Shown one piece after another: positions 1-13,725 of a stretch of DNA of 64,000 nt. The notes under the pieces are model-generated. The model did no database searches. It was not told where the DNA came from and was given only the letters and a program-made list of their open reading frames with translations. The DNA comes from Buddleja alternifolia (taxonomy: Eukaryota > Streptophyta > Magnoliopsida > Lamiales > Scrophulariaceae). Position 1 is the stretch's first letter; each line of letters starts with the position of its first letter. The stretch is from contig CM033403.1 of NCBI GenBank assembly GCA_019426215.1, positions 35,784,754 to 35,848,753 of the forward strand, written 5' to 3'. Both the position numbers and the translations under genes were made by a program.

Positions 1-11
1 CATCTACAAAC

Positions 12-134
12 CTGTTTGAGGAGATTATCAGCTATACGATAGTAATTGCGAAGAGAGATCCGATTGTCGACGTCGATCTTCCGCGTCATAGCGCTGAAAT
101 TGATTGAAGACGAAGAGTGCGCCGGACGCCTCAT
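12..134 (-). CDS. AMSH-like ubiquitin thioesterase, first exon (partial)
   Basis: The minus strand reads ATG at 134 down to a GT donor at 11-10 (exon end at 12), 41 codons. The peptide includes KIDVDNRISLRNYYRIADNL, which matches the N-terminal segment of plant AMSH proteins (AMSH1/2/3, JAMM-type Lys63 deubiquitinases of endosomal sorting). This N-terminal part precedes the MIT/USP8-dimerisation-like region; the catalytic JAMM domain would lie outside the window to the left. A second in-frame Met at codon 16 could also be used. The start is chosen because the frame is open to 134 and runs into a canonical donor. Which AMSH paralog it is cannot be told from 41 residues. Confidence 0.82.
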
Positions 135-1107
135 TTTGCCGGCGAGTAATCTGGAATTTTCCGGCGAGAATTGATTCTCCGGTGAGACGCGAGGAGCACG
201 CAAAAGAATGGCGTACGAAAGCTAAAACTAAGTCGTTTTGAGGTTTGTGAGTGGTTCAAATATAGCTTTTTATATATACATATATATATATATATATCAA
301 TATATGTCGACATGGTGTCTATTTTGGTTGACCCGTAAATATCAACTTACTATTAAGTTCTTTGGCCAATGGGGTAAAGGTTTGAACCTCATAAAATTCT
401 TTTCTAATTCAAATATTTATATTTAATAAAAGGGTTATGTATTTGTATTTTGTTCCATTTAATATGTTTTGGATTTTATATGAATAAATTTAGCTAATTA
501 TTGAGAAGTCAAGTTTGGTCTCAAGCTAATTTGTCGAACGATAACTTGAGCTTAAAGCGACCCGTTAGTACTCTTTTTTGGGGACATTCAGTGTCAAAGT
601 CTCATTCTAAGTCGTCAATCCCTGAACTATGTAATATACTTTATCCGCTGGGTGATGGGCGAACACTTTACCAGGAGGTTTCTAATCTACCCTCGTATGA
701 TTCCTGTTGAAGCATGTACTCGAGGGGTGGGTGCAGGGCGGCCGTTCTCTCAGATAGAGAAGATCACCAAGATTTTGTGATTCGCTGCCGAACTTATTCC
801 AATTTCAAGAGCTCGGATCGAATCGGTATTGATGTTTTCGTAGTCGAAGAAAATGTCAAGCTCTCTTATTGATTTGCTCATTCGATTTCAATAACGTAAA
901 TTGGTACAAACTAAAGTCGAATCCAACTCTTTTCTAATCCTGTGCTCAAGTTATTGTCTTTATAGAGGGAACAAAACACTCATTTGATATTATCAATTCA
1001 TTACATATAATATACATATGAAGTTATTATCTTTATAGTTTATACGGTCTTGGTCTCCAATGCAAGTATACAACTATATAGGCAATAAGACTCAATTACA
1101 TTCTACA
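135..1107. other. Promoter side of the AMSH-like gene and unannotated DNA
   Basis: This holds the 5' UTR and promoter of the AMSH-like gene (minus), including a pyrimidine/purine-rich leader at 135-240 and a (TA)n tract at about 262-300. A more GC-rich islet at about 640-830 contains only short open frames on both strands that I do not recognise. No RNA gene is visible. Confidence 0.5.
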
Positions 1108-1757
1108 TAGGGGTGTTCGTGGCTCAATTTCTATTTTTTTTCTAATTTGAATTCGAATGATGAAGTGCGGTTTTTCAATAGAGAAAGCTCACATTGCTAA
1201 TTTGAAAAATAAAACCAAGAGTGTTGTTTTGATCGGTTTGTTGCGGTTTGCGATTTTTAACTAACAAAAAGAAAGAAAGAAAGAAAGAAAAAGTCAAACA
1301 AAACTAAAAGTACATATTTCAGATTTTAGCAAAAAATAATGATCTTTTTAACATTATTATTTATTATTTAACTAAATGTGACAATATATTTTATATAGAT
1401 AAAGGTTAGTACAAAAATACCAATTTAAACAAACTACATTAGATAATCAAGCACTTCAATTAAATATATTGGACAAAGTCACTAATATAAAAAAACTAAA
1501 ATCAAATATATATATATATATATATAATGACGGTTCGGTTTGGTACAAAAGCCATCATCAAACCGATTTGGCGGTACGGTTCCCTTTGAAAATCTAAAGT
1601 GCAGTTTGCTTAAGAATTTGACAAACGATTTGATTCGGTTCAATTCGGACGATTTGATTCGATTCAATTCAAACGATTCGAGTGGTTTTACAAATGTGTT
1701 GCGCATCCCTAGTTCTACGTACAACTATATACCTAATTGGACTCAACTACATTCTAT
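1069..1757. repeat. Imperfect direct repeats flanking a transposon candidate
   Basis: A segment of about 37 bp at 1069-1105 (tacaactatatagg...cattcta) recurs at 1721-1757 with a few substitutions. The copies sit just outside both ends of the candidate element at 1108-1711. They are longer than a hAT target duplication, so they may predate the insertion or reflect a tandem duplication interrupted by it. Confidence 0.6.
1108..1711. mobile_element. Non-autonomous hAT-like element (candidate)
   Basis: The segment starts TAGGGGTGTTC and ends GCATCCCTA, so its ends can be read as short inverted repeats (TAGGGGTG / TAGGGATG). The eight bases on the left (attctaca, 1100-1107) and right (gttctacg, 1712-1719) agree at six positions, consistent with a decayed 8-bp hAT duplication. 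The interior has repeated gattcggttcaattc-type motifs at 1550-1690 and a (TA)n tract near 1507-1526. No coding capacity is seen. Confidence 0.5.
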
Positions 1758-2013
1758 TATAGTAGTAGTTATACAAAGATATTTATTTTATTAATGAATA
1801 TTTATAAGAAGGTTATGAAATAAAATAAAAGGTCATAATTTAATTTCCTTCTAATTAAACTATACATCCATGACCGTGAGAAATAAATGCAAACCTAGCC
1901 GTTTCTTTTTTATCTTTTTAATTTCCTGATTCATGCATGGCCTTTTAGTTGCCATGAATGATGCATGAAGTAGCATTGATATATAATTATTACTATTAAT
2001 TAATAAAAGACCC

Positions 2014-2040
2014 GAAAAGCCTAATCCACCACTATAAATA
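2014..2040 (+). promoter_or_regulatory. Core promoter of small gene 1 (TATA box)
   Basis: A TATAAATA box at 2033-2040 lies about 110 bp before the ATG at 2151. The 27 bp ending in it, gaaaagcc-taatccacc-actataaata, are identical to 4234-4260 upstream of the paralog, while the sequence further out is diverged. This strict local conservation marks the block as functional promoter sequence. Confidence 0.75.
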
Positions 2041-2150
2041 TTCTCATCCATCAAGTTTTCAAATGCACAACAAAGATACAACTTTCATATATATATACAC
2101 AACATAAAAAGAAGAAATTTTTTAACTTTTATTATTTTTCTACTTGAGAA

Positions 2151-2375
2151 ATGGATACAAGAAACTGTTGCACTGGTTGCGCTGGAGTTGATACTATTTA
2201 CTCTTGTTCAAACCCCATCAGGAGGACAACTGTGGTTCCCGTGACATCTAACGCCGTTAATTTTATTAGGCCCGGGATGGCCAAGAACGAAGGAAATGTA
2301 GGTCGTGCTACTGTTCCTAAAGAAAGTGTTACAGTGAAGAAGGAAGAGCCCGTTAAGGTTAACGTTCGTGTCTAA
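2151..2375 (+). CDS. Small Cys-containing protein 1 of a duplicated pair
   Basis: This is a 74-residue intronless gene of unknown function. It begins MDTRNCCTGCAG, with Cys at 6, 7, 10 and 19, and ends in a basic/acidic tail containing TVPKESVTVKKEEP. No signal peptide or membrane segment is visible, so a soluble intracellular protein is likely. It is paralogous to the gene at 4349-4618: both have MDxR..C.GC at the start, a VTxNAxN motif in the middle, TVP...VKKEE near the end, an identical 27-bp promoter block, and the same leader ending ctacttgagaaATGGA. The start is supported by that shared leader. The two short Cys clusters could suggest metal or redox binding, but the order does not fit metallothioneins that I recognise. 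I do not recognise the family. Confidence 0.7.
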   Translation: MDTRNCCTGCAGVDTIYSCSNPIRRTTVVPVTSNAVNFIRPGMAKNEGNVGRATVPKESVTVKKEEPVKVNVRV

Positions 2376-4233
<1,858 letters not shown>

Positions 4234-4260
4234 GAAAAGCCTAATCCACCACTATAAATA
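4234..4260 (+). promoter_or_regulatory. Core promoter of small gene 2 (TATA box)
   Basis: A TATAAATA box at 4253-4260 lies about 90 bp before the ATG at 4349. It belongs to the 27-bp block that is identical to 2014-2040. Confidence 0.75.
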
Positions 4261-4348
4261 CTTCTCATCTTCAAAGAATCAAACTCATTCCAAAGATACA
4301 GCTTTCATTACATTAAACTATTGTTCTTGTTCTGAAACTACTTGAGAA

Positions 4349-4618
4349 ATGGACAGAAGGAGTAGTTGCAGTGGATGTCCACTTAAAAACACGAGGGCGA
4401 GGGAGACTGCGAATCCCGTTACAACTAACGCCATTAACGTTAAGCCCGAGCAGGTGAAGAAAGAAGAAAAGAACACAACAAGTTATCATGGAAATGCAGC
4501 CATTGATACTACTACTAAAGAAACTGTTCCAGTGAAGAAAGAAGAGACCGTCCATTTTTTAACTAAGACCAAAAATGCAATATATACTTACAAAAGGACT
4601 GATTTTGTGCGTTTGTAA
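4349..4618 (+). CDS. Small Cys-containing protein 2 of a duplicated pair
   Basis: This is an 89-residue intronless paralog of the gene at 2151. It starts MDRRSSCSGCP (Cys 7 and 10 only, having lost the CC pair and the Cys at 19). It has VTTNAIN in the middle, a Lys/Glu-rich stretch around residues 32-40, TVPVKKEETV near residue 70, and a C-terminal extension (about 16 residues) absent from copy 1. The promoter block, leader (cttgagaaATGGA) and part of the 3' flank are shared, so the duplication covered a whole transcription unit about 2.2 kb apart. The shared N-terminus and KKEE motif against a loose middle suggest those two ends matter. Function is unknown and no localisation signal is visible. 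Confidence 0.7.
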   Translation: MDRRSSCSGCPLKNTRARETANPVTTNAINVKPEQVKKEEKNTTSYHGNAAIDTTTKETVPVKKEETVHFLTKTKNAIYTYKRTDFVRL

Positions 4619-4852
4619 ATAATAGCTAGGTTCAAAATTGCAAGGAAACCTTTTATATATATGCTAATAGTACTTCAATTTTCCCTGGTATTTTTCATAT
4701 AACATATCATGTTTATATTTTATTCCTTATTTCTCAATTAATGGATGTATTATCATATTATGAATCAGAATTTAACAATTTAACATACAAAAAATGAAAC
4801 ATTTTCATTAGAAAAGACTGATACAATGATCAAAACTGTACAAATCATCAAT

Positions 4853-7735
4853 TCAGCCATTAAATTTTTTCCGAGATAAAATTGCATAAAGAAGCTGATT
4901 CCACGTATCGGGTACTCCGGGAAGACACCAATGGCTACAATCTTGAATAATCCCATTCATCCTTTCAGAAGCTGATTGCCTGAAAATCGAAGGATGACCG
5001 TCTTTTCTATAATCCGTCATTTTAGTAATATTGAGGTAAACGACGCGTGTCTTCATCTTAGATAACACAGATTCCAGGGCTCTCATCATCCATGGATATG
5101 GAGAAAGCTGAGTTTCATTAGTAATTGGTTTTGTCTCACCATCACAACTTCCACCTGAGTTCCATTGTCCACCTCTGCATTTTTGTCATAAAAGATTAAA
5201 AACCTTTAAAAAAAAAAAACTTAAAACCTTTTATATAAATTGTTATAAAACTTGCTATACTATAGTCTTATGCAATGTATTTCTTTTGCATTTTTAGTTC
5301 CCGGACGTTAAAAAGTTGACACAAACAGTTAGTATTGTCACATGCTTTCAATACTTTATTTAACTATACATGCATTTCATGCGCGAATTTTCATCAATCT
5401 TTTAATTGATATGACCAAAAATGTAACAAAAAAAATTACATTTTATAGGACTATTTTTTCAATTTTGAAAATAACGAGACTAATTACAACAGACCAATCA
5501 TATGGGACCTATATTGCAATTTTCCCTCCAAAAAAGTTGCTTATTGAGGAAAGGGAGAAATGAAACATTAGTCCCATAAGATAGTTCTCTTTGCTCAATC
5601 TAATTACTTGTAAACTTACAAAATTAGTTCCATATATATATATAATGTATCTTTTTGCATTTTTAGTCCCCAAGTGTTACGAAACGGACAGAAACTGCTA
5701 GTATGTTCATGTACCTTACACATGACTAGTACTTAATGTAACGTACGAAATGCGCAATATAACCAAAAACGCAAAAGAAAAGAGACTTTTTTTTGCAACT
5801 TTGAAAACAATGAAATGAAATTGCAATAGAGTATATCCTATGAGATCAATATTGCGATTTCTGCCGAAAAATGTTGATTTTTGAGGAAAATATGTTACTT
5901 GAAGTGAGAAGCAGAGTATCCACGAAAGAACACTTGAGTTCTGCTGCTGTTGACATTAGCATCAACCCATTTTGCCCATGTTTTCAAAGCCTTCTTATAT
6001 GCATCTGCAACTTCTAGTTTGCTGTACACATGATTTCCTTCCTGGAAATAGTATTTCCTGAAAATTCCATGCGACATTTTTACCAAATTATCGAAAAAAA
6101 TGAAGTTTATTTGTGCAACATTTTTTTTGAAGTGTTTAATACCCTTTAAACGTTTTCTGGTGAGTCCACCAATGTCCAGTGTTGAAAACGATTATGTCTG
6201 CATCATGGTACTTATTGTAAGAGCCTTCCATCATGTCTAATCTCAGCGTTTCTCGTCGCGTTCCAGCTTTATCGGAGAATTTCCACTCTTGAACGAGGAA
6301 CGGTGATCTGATAAAGTCGATCGAGCAGTTGAAATCCTAATGAAACACAGACAAATGCATTAAAATCCAGAAATACCAGAAGTAAATTGTGAAACTATTT
6401 CAAGAACAACTGTCCTATTTATTGTTATTATTATTATTATTATTCTGATAAAATCCATTTGAAATCCTAATAAATTAGAACTAAAAATGCATTGTAATCC
6501 AGCAAAATGAAATCCCAGAAGTAAATTTTCAGACTACTTCAAGAACAACTGTCCTATTTTGTATTATTGTTATTAATATTCTTATAAAGTCCATCAACCA
6601 GCCAGTTGAAATCCTAATAAAATAGAAGTAAAATGCGTCCTAACTCAGCAAAATTAAACCCCAGGATTAAAATATGAGACTATTTCAAGAAAAGTTTTCC
6701 TTTTTTTTTTTTAATTATACGAAAACGCCGATCGAGGAATTGACATCCTAATAAAATCAAAAATAGAATGCATTCAAATTCAGCTAAATGAAATCCCAGA
6801 AGTAAAACTTCAGAATATTTCAAAAAAAAGTTATTTTCCTAATTATCTTTTATGATCACTACTATTATGATAACGTGTCGATCGAGCAATTGAAATCCTA
6901 ATAAAATTGAAGTAAAATGCATTCAAATTCAGCCAAATAAAACCCCAGACGTAAATTTCCAGAACATCTCAAGAACAATTCTCCTATTATAATAATAACA
7001 ACAATAACAATAATAATTATTAATATTATTAATTTACCTTGAATTTAAAAGAATAAAATCCTTGGCTTCTGAAATGGCCCCTGCCAGATACTTCAAAAAC
7101 ATTCTTCTTATCAACCAAAGATTCCCTCAAAGCACAAACCAAAGATTCCCACATATTCCTGTTAAGTGAATCTCCAACAAACACCATTCTTTTTCCACTC
7201 AGCATCTTCATCATTTTCACCCCATCAAACCTTCATATTTATATTTCAACCCCAAAAAAAATAATTTAAAAAAAATAATAATAAATTTTGTTTAAAAAAA
7301 AAAAAAAAACGGAGAGCAAAATAAAGTGAACAACCTTGGAATTTCACAGCCATGGGGCTTCCACTTGAGCCTGAGGTAATCCGAATCAGGCCGTCCGTTC
7401 TTGAAGCAGTTGAAAGCATCGTCGATAAACGGGCATGACCCGGGCTCGTAAACCGGGCTTGATCCTTCGTCGACGACCCATTGGCCATCGAATATATCGC
7501 AAGAATCGAAGTTATTGTGAACTTTAGAAGCTAAACTTGCTCCGGAGAGGACTTGTGATGAGAATGGTGATAGATTGTTGGGGTGGGGGTGAGAGGGGGG
7601 GAGGCTGGTGGTGTATGAAACGACGGGGGAGGTGTCGTTCGAAGCGGAGAAGAAGAAGAAGATGAGAATTAGTGTGAATAGAATTGTGAAGTAATAATGG
7701 GCTCTTGATTCTGAAAAGTTCTTGAGAGAATCCAT
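4853..7735 (-). CDS. Trichome birefringence-like (TBL) protein, TBR/TBL1-2-type
   Basis: Five exons join in frame: 7735-7335, 7230-7038, 6336-6143, 6057-5899 and 5174-4853 (1269 nt, 422 residues). All junctions are GT-AG. The family are Golgi type II membrane proteins that O-acetylate wall polysaccharides such as xylan or pectin. A single membrane segment lies at about residues 15-33. The TBL domain starts at [12 protein letters not shown] (about residue 78) with [11 protein letters not shown]. The GDSL catalytic motif is at 153-156 ([17 protein letters not shown]) and the DxxH motif at 394-397 (DCSHWCLPG). Conserved NTGHWWTH and [10 protein letters not shown] are also present. All catalytic residues are intact. 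Wording across the domain is closest to Arabidopsis TBR and its near relatives. Substrate is not determinable from sequence. Intron 2 carries unusual tandem repeats (see 6311-6905). Confidence 0.93.
6311..6905 (-). repeat. Tandem copies of the exon 3 splice acceptor inside TBL intron 2
   Basis: The first bases of exon 3 plus its acceptor (minus strand ...ttattag|GATTTCAAYTGCTCGATCGA) recur about every 130-150 bp inside the intron, near 6447-6472, 6582-6619, 6727-6752 and 6868-6903. The unit also contains a conserved ccagaagtaaat...caagaacaactgtccta block. The 6868 copy keeps about 20 bases of exon sequence almost unchanged; the others are partly decayed. Confidence 0.8.
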
Positions 7736-7802
7736 TGAAGGGAGGGAAGAAAAGGTTCTTGGAGAAGAGATGGCAGTTAAGTTGGTTATTTATGAAGGTC
7801 AA

Positions 7803-7868
7803 GAAGGGGAATTCCTTTGCAGAAGACTAAAATTACGATTTTATTAATGAGAAAATGCGATTATATTT

Positions 7869-7906
<38 letters not shown>

Positions 7907-8383
7907 GGATCAAATACATCCCTATACTTTAGGTAAGATATAAGACACAATCTAGACCATTTAATCATTTGATCCCAAGATCCATAATTAAAGTCATTAT
8001 TTTGATTTTAATCTTTAATTTAATGATGATAGGGGCATTTTAGTCAATTGGTCTAACAAACCCATGCAAATAACATGCAGGATCAAAATCAAATCTCTTA
8101 TTATACGCAATAACAGATTCATCTTCCCTTTTTAATTATACCTTCCAATTTCAGCTCCCAAAATGTTACGATTGATACAGAAAACCTTAAATTCAATTCA
8201 TATATCATCAATTCATCATCGAAAATTTCAGCTCGGAATCATCGATAATTCAACATCAATATATGTTTATGCTGTACATCGGCTTAGACGTCAATATACA
8301 GTATATATAAGTGTGATATACAACAGCGTATACCTGAAATTACAGTTGGTTTAATGGATCATGCAACCAGTTTTTGTAGATAT
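7803..8383. other. TBL promoter region and low-complexity DNA
   Basis: This is the TBL upstream region, with a (TA)n tract at about 7871-7901. The 8240-8345 part has several ctgtata/tatacag motifs that recur on the far side of the CACTA element (14255-15210). No gene is seen. Confidence 0.5.
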
Positions 8384-8413
8384 CACTAGTACAGAAATGG
8401 CCTGTTACAGCGC

Positions 8414-8772
8414 ACATTTTACAGCGGTTTTTTGAAAACCGCTGAACAGAGAGACTTATTACAGCGGTTTATAAGTGAACCGTTATAAATGAAACTAAAT
8501 CGGAACCTATTACAGCGGTTTTTTTTAAAACCGCTGTAATAGGACTAAACCTATTACAGCGGTTCGGTAAAAAACTGCTATTATAAGTCGAACCGAAAAA
8601 AAAAAAAAAAAGTTTTTTAACAGCGGTTCAATATTGAACCGCTGTAACTGATTCAAACCGATTACAGCGGTTCATTACAGAACCGCTTTAACTGATAATC
8701 AGTTATACCGGTTCATTCCTGAACCGCTATAACTGATTATCAGTTATACCGGTTCATTCCTGAACCGCTTTA
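8414..8772. repeat. Left subterminal repeats of the CACTA element
   Basis: There are about ten copies of TTACAGCGGTT and its complement AACCGCTGTAA, often paired as short hairpins, interrupted by a poly(A) run at 8593-8610. In En/Spm elements such motifs bind the TNPA-type protein. Confidence 0.85.
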
Positions 8773-10230
8773 ATTGTTAATTAAAAAAAAAAAAAAAAAA
8801 TCCCCCCATTTTTCCCCCCAAAACCGACTCCACCCTCATTTCTCTCTACTCTCTCTCTCTCTCCTCTACTCTCTCACTCTCTACTCTACTCTCTCTCTCA
8901 CTCTCCGCCCCCGGCCCACCCCCGCCCCCCGAGTCGCCGCGGGTCCGCCACCACCACAAGCCGCAGCCGCCGCCGTCGTCGCCCCTCTCGATTTTCTCTC
9001 TCATTCTCAATCTCTCTTCTCGGTCTCTCTCTCTATACTCTACTCTCTCTCTATACTCTCTCTCACTCTCAAGATAACCCCGCCCCCCGTCCCCTAGCCA
9101 CCACCCCAAACCGCAACTCCTCTTCGGCCGCCTCCTCCGCCGCGCTGCCGCCTCCGCCTCCGCCACGCCGCCGCCTCCCTACCTACCAATCACTCCTCCT
9201 CCCTCTCTTTATAGGTATATATATATATATATATATGTTATGTTATATATATATATATATTATGTATATATTTTAGGTTAATGTTTGTATATAGGTGTTG
9301 GGGTTTTGTGATTTAATTTATATAATATTGGTTATGTGTTAATTTGTTGTTTGTTATATATTTATGTTGTGTTAATAAGGATTTTGTGATGTATATAATG
9401 TGGGTTATATGTTAATTTGTTAAGTATTGTTATATAATGTTAATTAGGATTTTGTGAATTATTGTTATATATATTTGTTAATTAGGATTTTGTGATGTAT
9501 ATAATGTGGATTTAATTTATGTTTTTGTTAATTATATAATGTGGGTTTTTGTGATATATATGTTATTTTAATTAGGGTTTATTGATTTTTGGATTTTTGA
9601 TTTATGTTATGATATGTTGGTATTATATATGATTGGATTGTTGTTGTATTGTTTTGTTGACATTGTTTAATGCATTCATGGTATTTGTGCATCACGTCAT
9701 GTCACAACGAACATTTATACTTGAGATTTACATATTTTTGTGAAAATAATTATATCGTGATGCTTTAATTTATTTGTAGTTTTATGTGATTTATTTAGAT
9801 CCAATTGGTGATCAATATTTATAATATGATGTTTTATTTGTAGTTTTTTATGTGATCTATGTGATCCAACTGGTGATCAATATTTGTAGTTGCTAGCTAG
9901 AAATTTTATGTTTTATGTGATCCAACTGGTGATCAATATTTTTGTATCATTTTGTGTTCGTTGTGGGTGAAAGATTAGAATGTTGGGTTTGTTGTGGTTG
10001 AAATTGGTAGTATTTTTTGCGTCGTTACCCTGTTGAGATTTTAGCGGATCGTAAGATTCGACTTTTGTTGGTTACAACCCATTGGGAAGATTAAGTCGAG
10101 AACTTGGTAGAAATATTTGCGTCGTTACTCTGCCGAATTTTTTATAGAATAAATTAAAAATAAATTTATTTTTTTAATTTAACTATCAACTGATATTAAA
10201 ATTATTTAATTTAATTAATTGAGAATTTAG

Positions 10231-10941
10231 ATGGATCGAAGTTGGATTGTAGCGGATCGTATGTCGGAGCAATATGTGAAAGGGGTGAAAGAATTCATAG
10301 ACTTTGCGGTTGAGCATGCATCGGATCCGACTAGGATTAGTTGTCCGTGTTTACGTTGTTGTTTTGGAAAGAGAATTAGTCCACGTGACTTGGAAGATCA
10401 TTTGGTGTGTAATGGAATTGATAAAAGCTACACACGATGGACAAGACACGGTGAAAGCAGTGGCACCTCAGCTGATTTGGGTGATACATCATATCGATCA
10501 GTAGATTTTGACATGGATAACTGTGAGCATGATCGTTTGGAGGAGATGACCAATGTGATTGAGGAGGATTTGCGAAATTGTCCCAAGATGTTCGACAATT
10601 TGACAAGTGATTCAAAGACACCCCTGTATAGTGGTAGTAATTTCACAAGATTGAAAGTAGTCCTAAACCTCTACAAGTTAAAAGCTAACAATGGGTGGAG
10701 TGATAAGAGTTTCACAGACTTACTTGGTCTATTAAAAAGTATGTTACCCGATGATAATGTGTTACCTAATCGTACTTATGAGGCTAAGAAGATGTTAACT
10801 GCAATTGGCATGGGATATGAGAGGATACATGCTTGTTTCAATGATTGCATCTTGTTTAGAAATGACTATGCACCATTGAAGGTGTGTCCGAAATTTGGCA
10901 CCTCACGGTACAAGAAGAATGGATCTTGCAGTGTCAATTAG
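10231..10941 (+). pseudogene. CACTA transposase (TNP2-like), N-terminal fragment
   Basis: The 236-residue frame begins MDRSWIVADRMSEQYVKGV, the transposase-associated domain typical of plant TNP2 proteins, with the CPCLRCCF Cys cluster at about residues 37-45. A second segment (YKLKANNGWSDKSFTDLLGL...) matches the region just before the transposase core. It stops at FGTSRYKKNGSCSVN, exactly where the Transposase_21 catalytic domain normally begins; full proteins are several hundred residues longer. The break falls in a sequence (tcttgcagtgtcaattagc, about 10924-10942) that recurs at about 11930-11948 in the second gene, suggesting a deletion or rearrangement by short homology. Confidence 0.82.
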
Positions 10942-11042
10942 CCAAAGTGATTATTTTAAGGTAATTATTTTAATTTATGGTTTCATTTTAATTTATTTGA
11001 AACTATATACATTGACTAATGTCTTGATTATATAATGAACAG

Positions 11043-13725
11043 CAACTACGTAAGGACAATTCTGAAAGAGCCAAGGACCCTGAATATCCTTATAGGGCAT
11101 CACGTCTTGGATATGCTCAACTGGAGCATACTGAGGTACGTAGTTCGTTACAAGTTTTAATTCTAATCAAATTTCCTTACAAATTTTCTAATCAAATTTC
11201 CTTAATTACAAATTTCCTAATCAAATTTATTTCCTTGCAAATTTTCTTATATAGAAGCAAAAAAGAAAGGATGCTGGGTCAGATGTCACAGAGGTGACAC
11301 GAGCACTAGTGTGGAGGGTTGCACATTCTAACAGCTAGAACAACATTGATAATGTCAATGTTAAAAGAGTAGTGGAATCAATTGTGAGTTATTTGCAATT
11401 TTAGTTATATAGTATGTTGTTTGTTTTTTTAAAAATAATTTTAAAATAACAAATTTCCCTAAATTTTTGTATTTTTTAAATGTATTATTACAGGAAAGCT
11501 TATCACAGGAGGGTAGCCATAGTGGACCCGAGAGGACCCACAATGATACACTGGCTTTAGCTCTTAAAAAGAAGGAGCATCCGGGTCGAGTTAGGGGTGT
11601 AGGCTTTGGGGTATCACAAAAAGATTACTTTTCGGATTCAAAGCCTTCAAAAAATGCGGTGATTGATAGCTTGCAAGGCACGGTTCAAATGCTCACTCAA
11701 TCACTATTAGAATTGCGACGCGAGTTTGACGAGCATAGGGCGTCTGCGTCGCAGCAGCCACATACAGAAGAGGCGGTTTCTTTGAAAGATAGCTGCCCAG
11801 AAGTGAAAAACCTACCTCAGGTAATTAATGATATGAATTTGTTTAGTGATAACGTAACTTTCAATCCTATATTTCTGTATAATATACAAAATTTTCTAAT
11901 ATAATGGTATATATATATATATAGGATGTCTTGCAGTGTCAATTAGCACTTACTACACCGTCTTATCGTTTGGTGGCTAGAGGAAAAATGTACAATCGAC
12001 CAGAGGATAGAACATTGCATACATGTCCATTAGCCTCCCACCTCGTGAAAGTGACGATTGACATTGCAATTGAAGATGTTGCACCCCTACCAGTCCCTCT
12101 CGATGATGAAGGAGTGTTCACAGTATCCGAGGCTGTGGGATACATGGTTGCTTGGCCTAAGAGTTTGTCATTGTCAGTGATGCATCGGTACGTAATTATT
12201 AATAGCTAGTCATTAATAAATTATAACAATTGTTTAATGTTAATAAATATACTTTCATTGATAACGCCCACGTTTTGAATTCTTTTGCTTCTAGTCTCGC
12301 GGAAAATCCAAATCATCAGTAGGAAAAAGTAAATCAGTGACGACGAAGCACTCACATGTCAAAAATACACCTCTAGTGGCCAACCCTCCTTCTCTAGTGG
12401 CCAACCCTCCTGCTCCAGTACGCCCTCATTCACTTGCAGTTCTTGATAGGTTCTTTCAGATGATGGCTGCTGAAAATACTATCCGGATAGACATGCCCGT
12501 GGAAATCTTCAATATCCCCTTTCCAGAATATATTGGGCGGGAGGAGATCGGTCACTTTCTGCATAAACAACAGATAGGAGCCTCTATCATTTCTGCTTAC
12601 ATCAAGTAAGTTTTTAAATATTAATTAATAAAAAGTAAGCTTTTAATTAAATTATTTTACTGAAGTAATTTGAACTATGTTTATTTTTGTGACACAAATT
12701 TATTTTATGCTTAATTGTAGGTGTTTGTGGGTTAATCACGTGGTCCCCGAACAAAAACAAAATAAATTCGGGTTCCTTAGCCCACATTCTATATCTGCAG
12801 GAGCAGGAATTACTCCCCAGCGTGTTGACCAATCGCAATATATAGCAAATACTATGATAGCTAGTGCACAGCGGGAGGGGAAGTTGTTTATTGCACCTTA
12901 CAACTCCGGGTGAGCTACTAAAGAGACATTGTTCACATGTCAAAAATTTGTTACGTAGGGATAACTAATTTTAAATCTATCTTTTGAATATGCTGATTAG
13001 GGGGCATTGGTTGTTGCTCGTGATTGATCCAATTCAAGAGATCGTTTATTATTTGGATTCTGTGTACGGCGGTGATCCAAATAACCGACGTGATATGAAA
13101 GATATGATCAATCAGTAAGTTTTATCATTCAATTAAATGTCCATTATATTTAATATTAAGTTTAAAGTATATATATTATAACTAGATTTCATATATATAT
13201 ATTTGCTTGATATTGACATATTTCCTTGTTTTTTGATGTTTTCAACAGCGCTGTGTTGATGTTTCGAGCAAATAACAACAACCAAAAGATCAAATCAAAA
13301 AACAAGGCCTATAAATGGAGTTGTATAAAGGTTAGGGTAATTATATTATTTTAATTATAGTTTCAAGAAATTATTCGTATAAAAGTTATTTGTTCTAATA
13401 CAATTTTGATTTGAATTTAATTTGTAGTGCCCCATTCAATTAAATGAGATAGATTGTGGCTTCTTCGTCATAAAATTCATGAATGATATTATTAGACACG
13501 GAGAATCTATAATCCCACCGACGGTATGCATAATCCTAATTAATATTAATCAAATTCTAATGTCCCTTTTAAGTTATTAAACATTTTTGTTGGATTTTAA
13601 TATTTGTCTTGCAGTACTTTGTTGATTGTCAGTACGTCACTTACACTATAGAGCAACTTGATGAAGCACGTTCTGAATTGGCACAATACATTTTTAAATG
13701 CGCTTTTGATATGCCGGCGGTGTAA
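11043..13725 (+). pseudogene. CACTA second gene: Ptta/En/Spm-type protein with C-terminal Ulp1 protease
   Basis: Exon-like blocks with splice sites are 11043-11135 (DPEYPYRASRLGYAQLEHTE), 11255-about 11382, 11494-11820 (GRVRGVGFGVSQKDYF, then a coiled-coil-like stretch), 11925-12187 (CQLALTTPSYRLVARGKMY), about 12295-12606, 12721-12909 and 13002-13725. The last part is a C48 (Ulp1/SUMO-protease-like) domain: GHWLLLVID supplies His, YYLDS supplies Asp and DCGFFVIKFM supplies Cys, so the triad looks intact. It ends MPAV-stop at 13723-13725. An in-frame TAG at 11336-11338 and a poorly fitting join near 12187/12295 suggest decay. Plant CACTA elements commonly carry such Ulp1 fusions; the cellular role is unproven. 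Confidence 0.75.

Noticed and set aside
8774..9166. Long overlapping frames on both strands near the CACTA left end
   Set aside because: They are translations of CT microsatellites, poly(A) and CCG-rich sequence, with low-complexity peptides on both strands.
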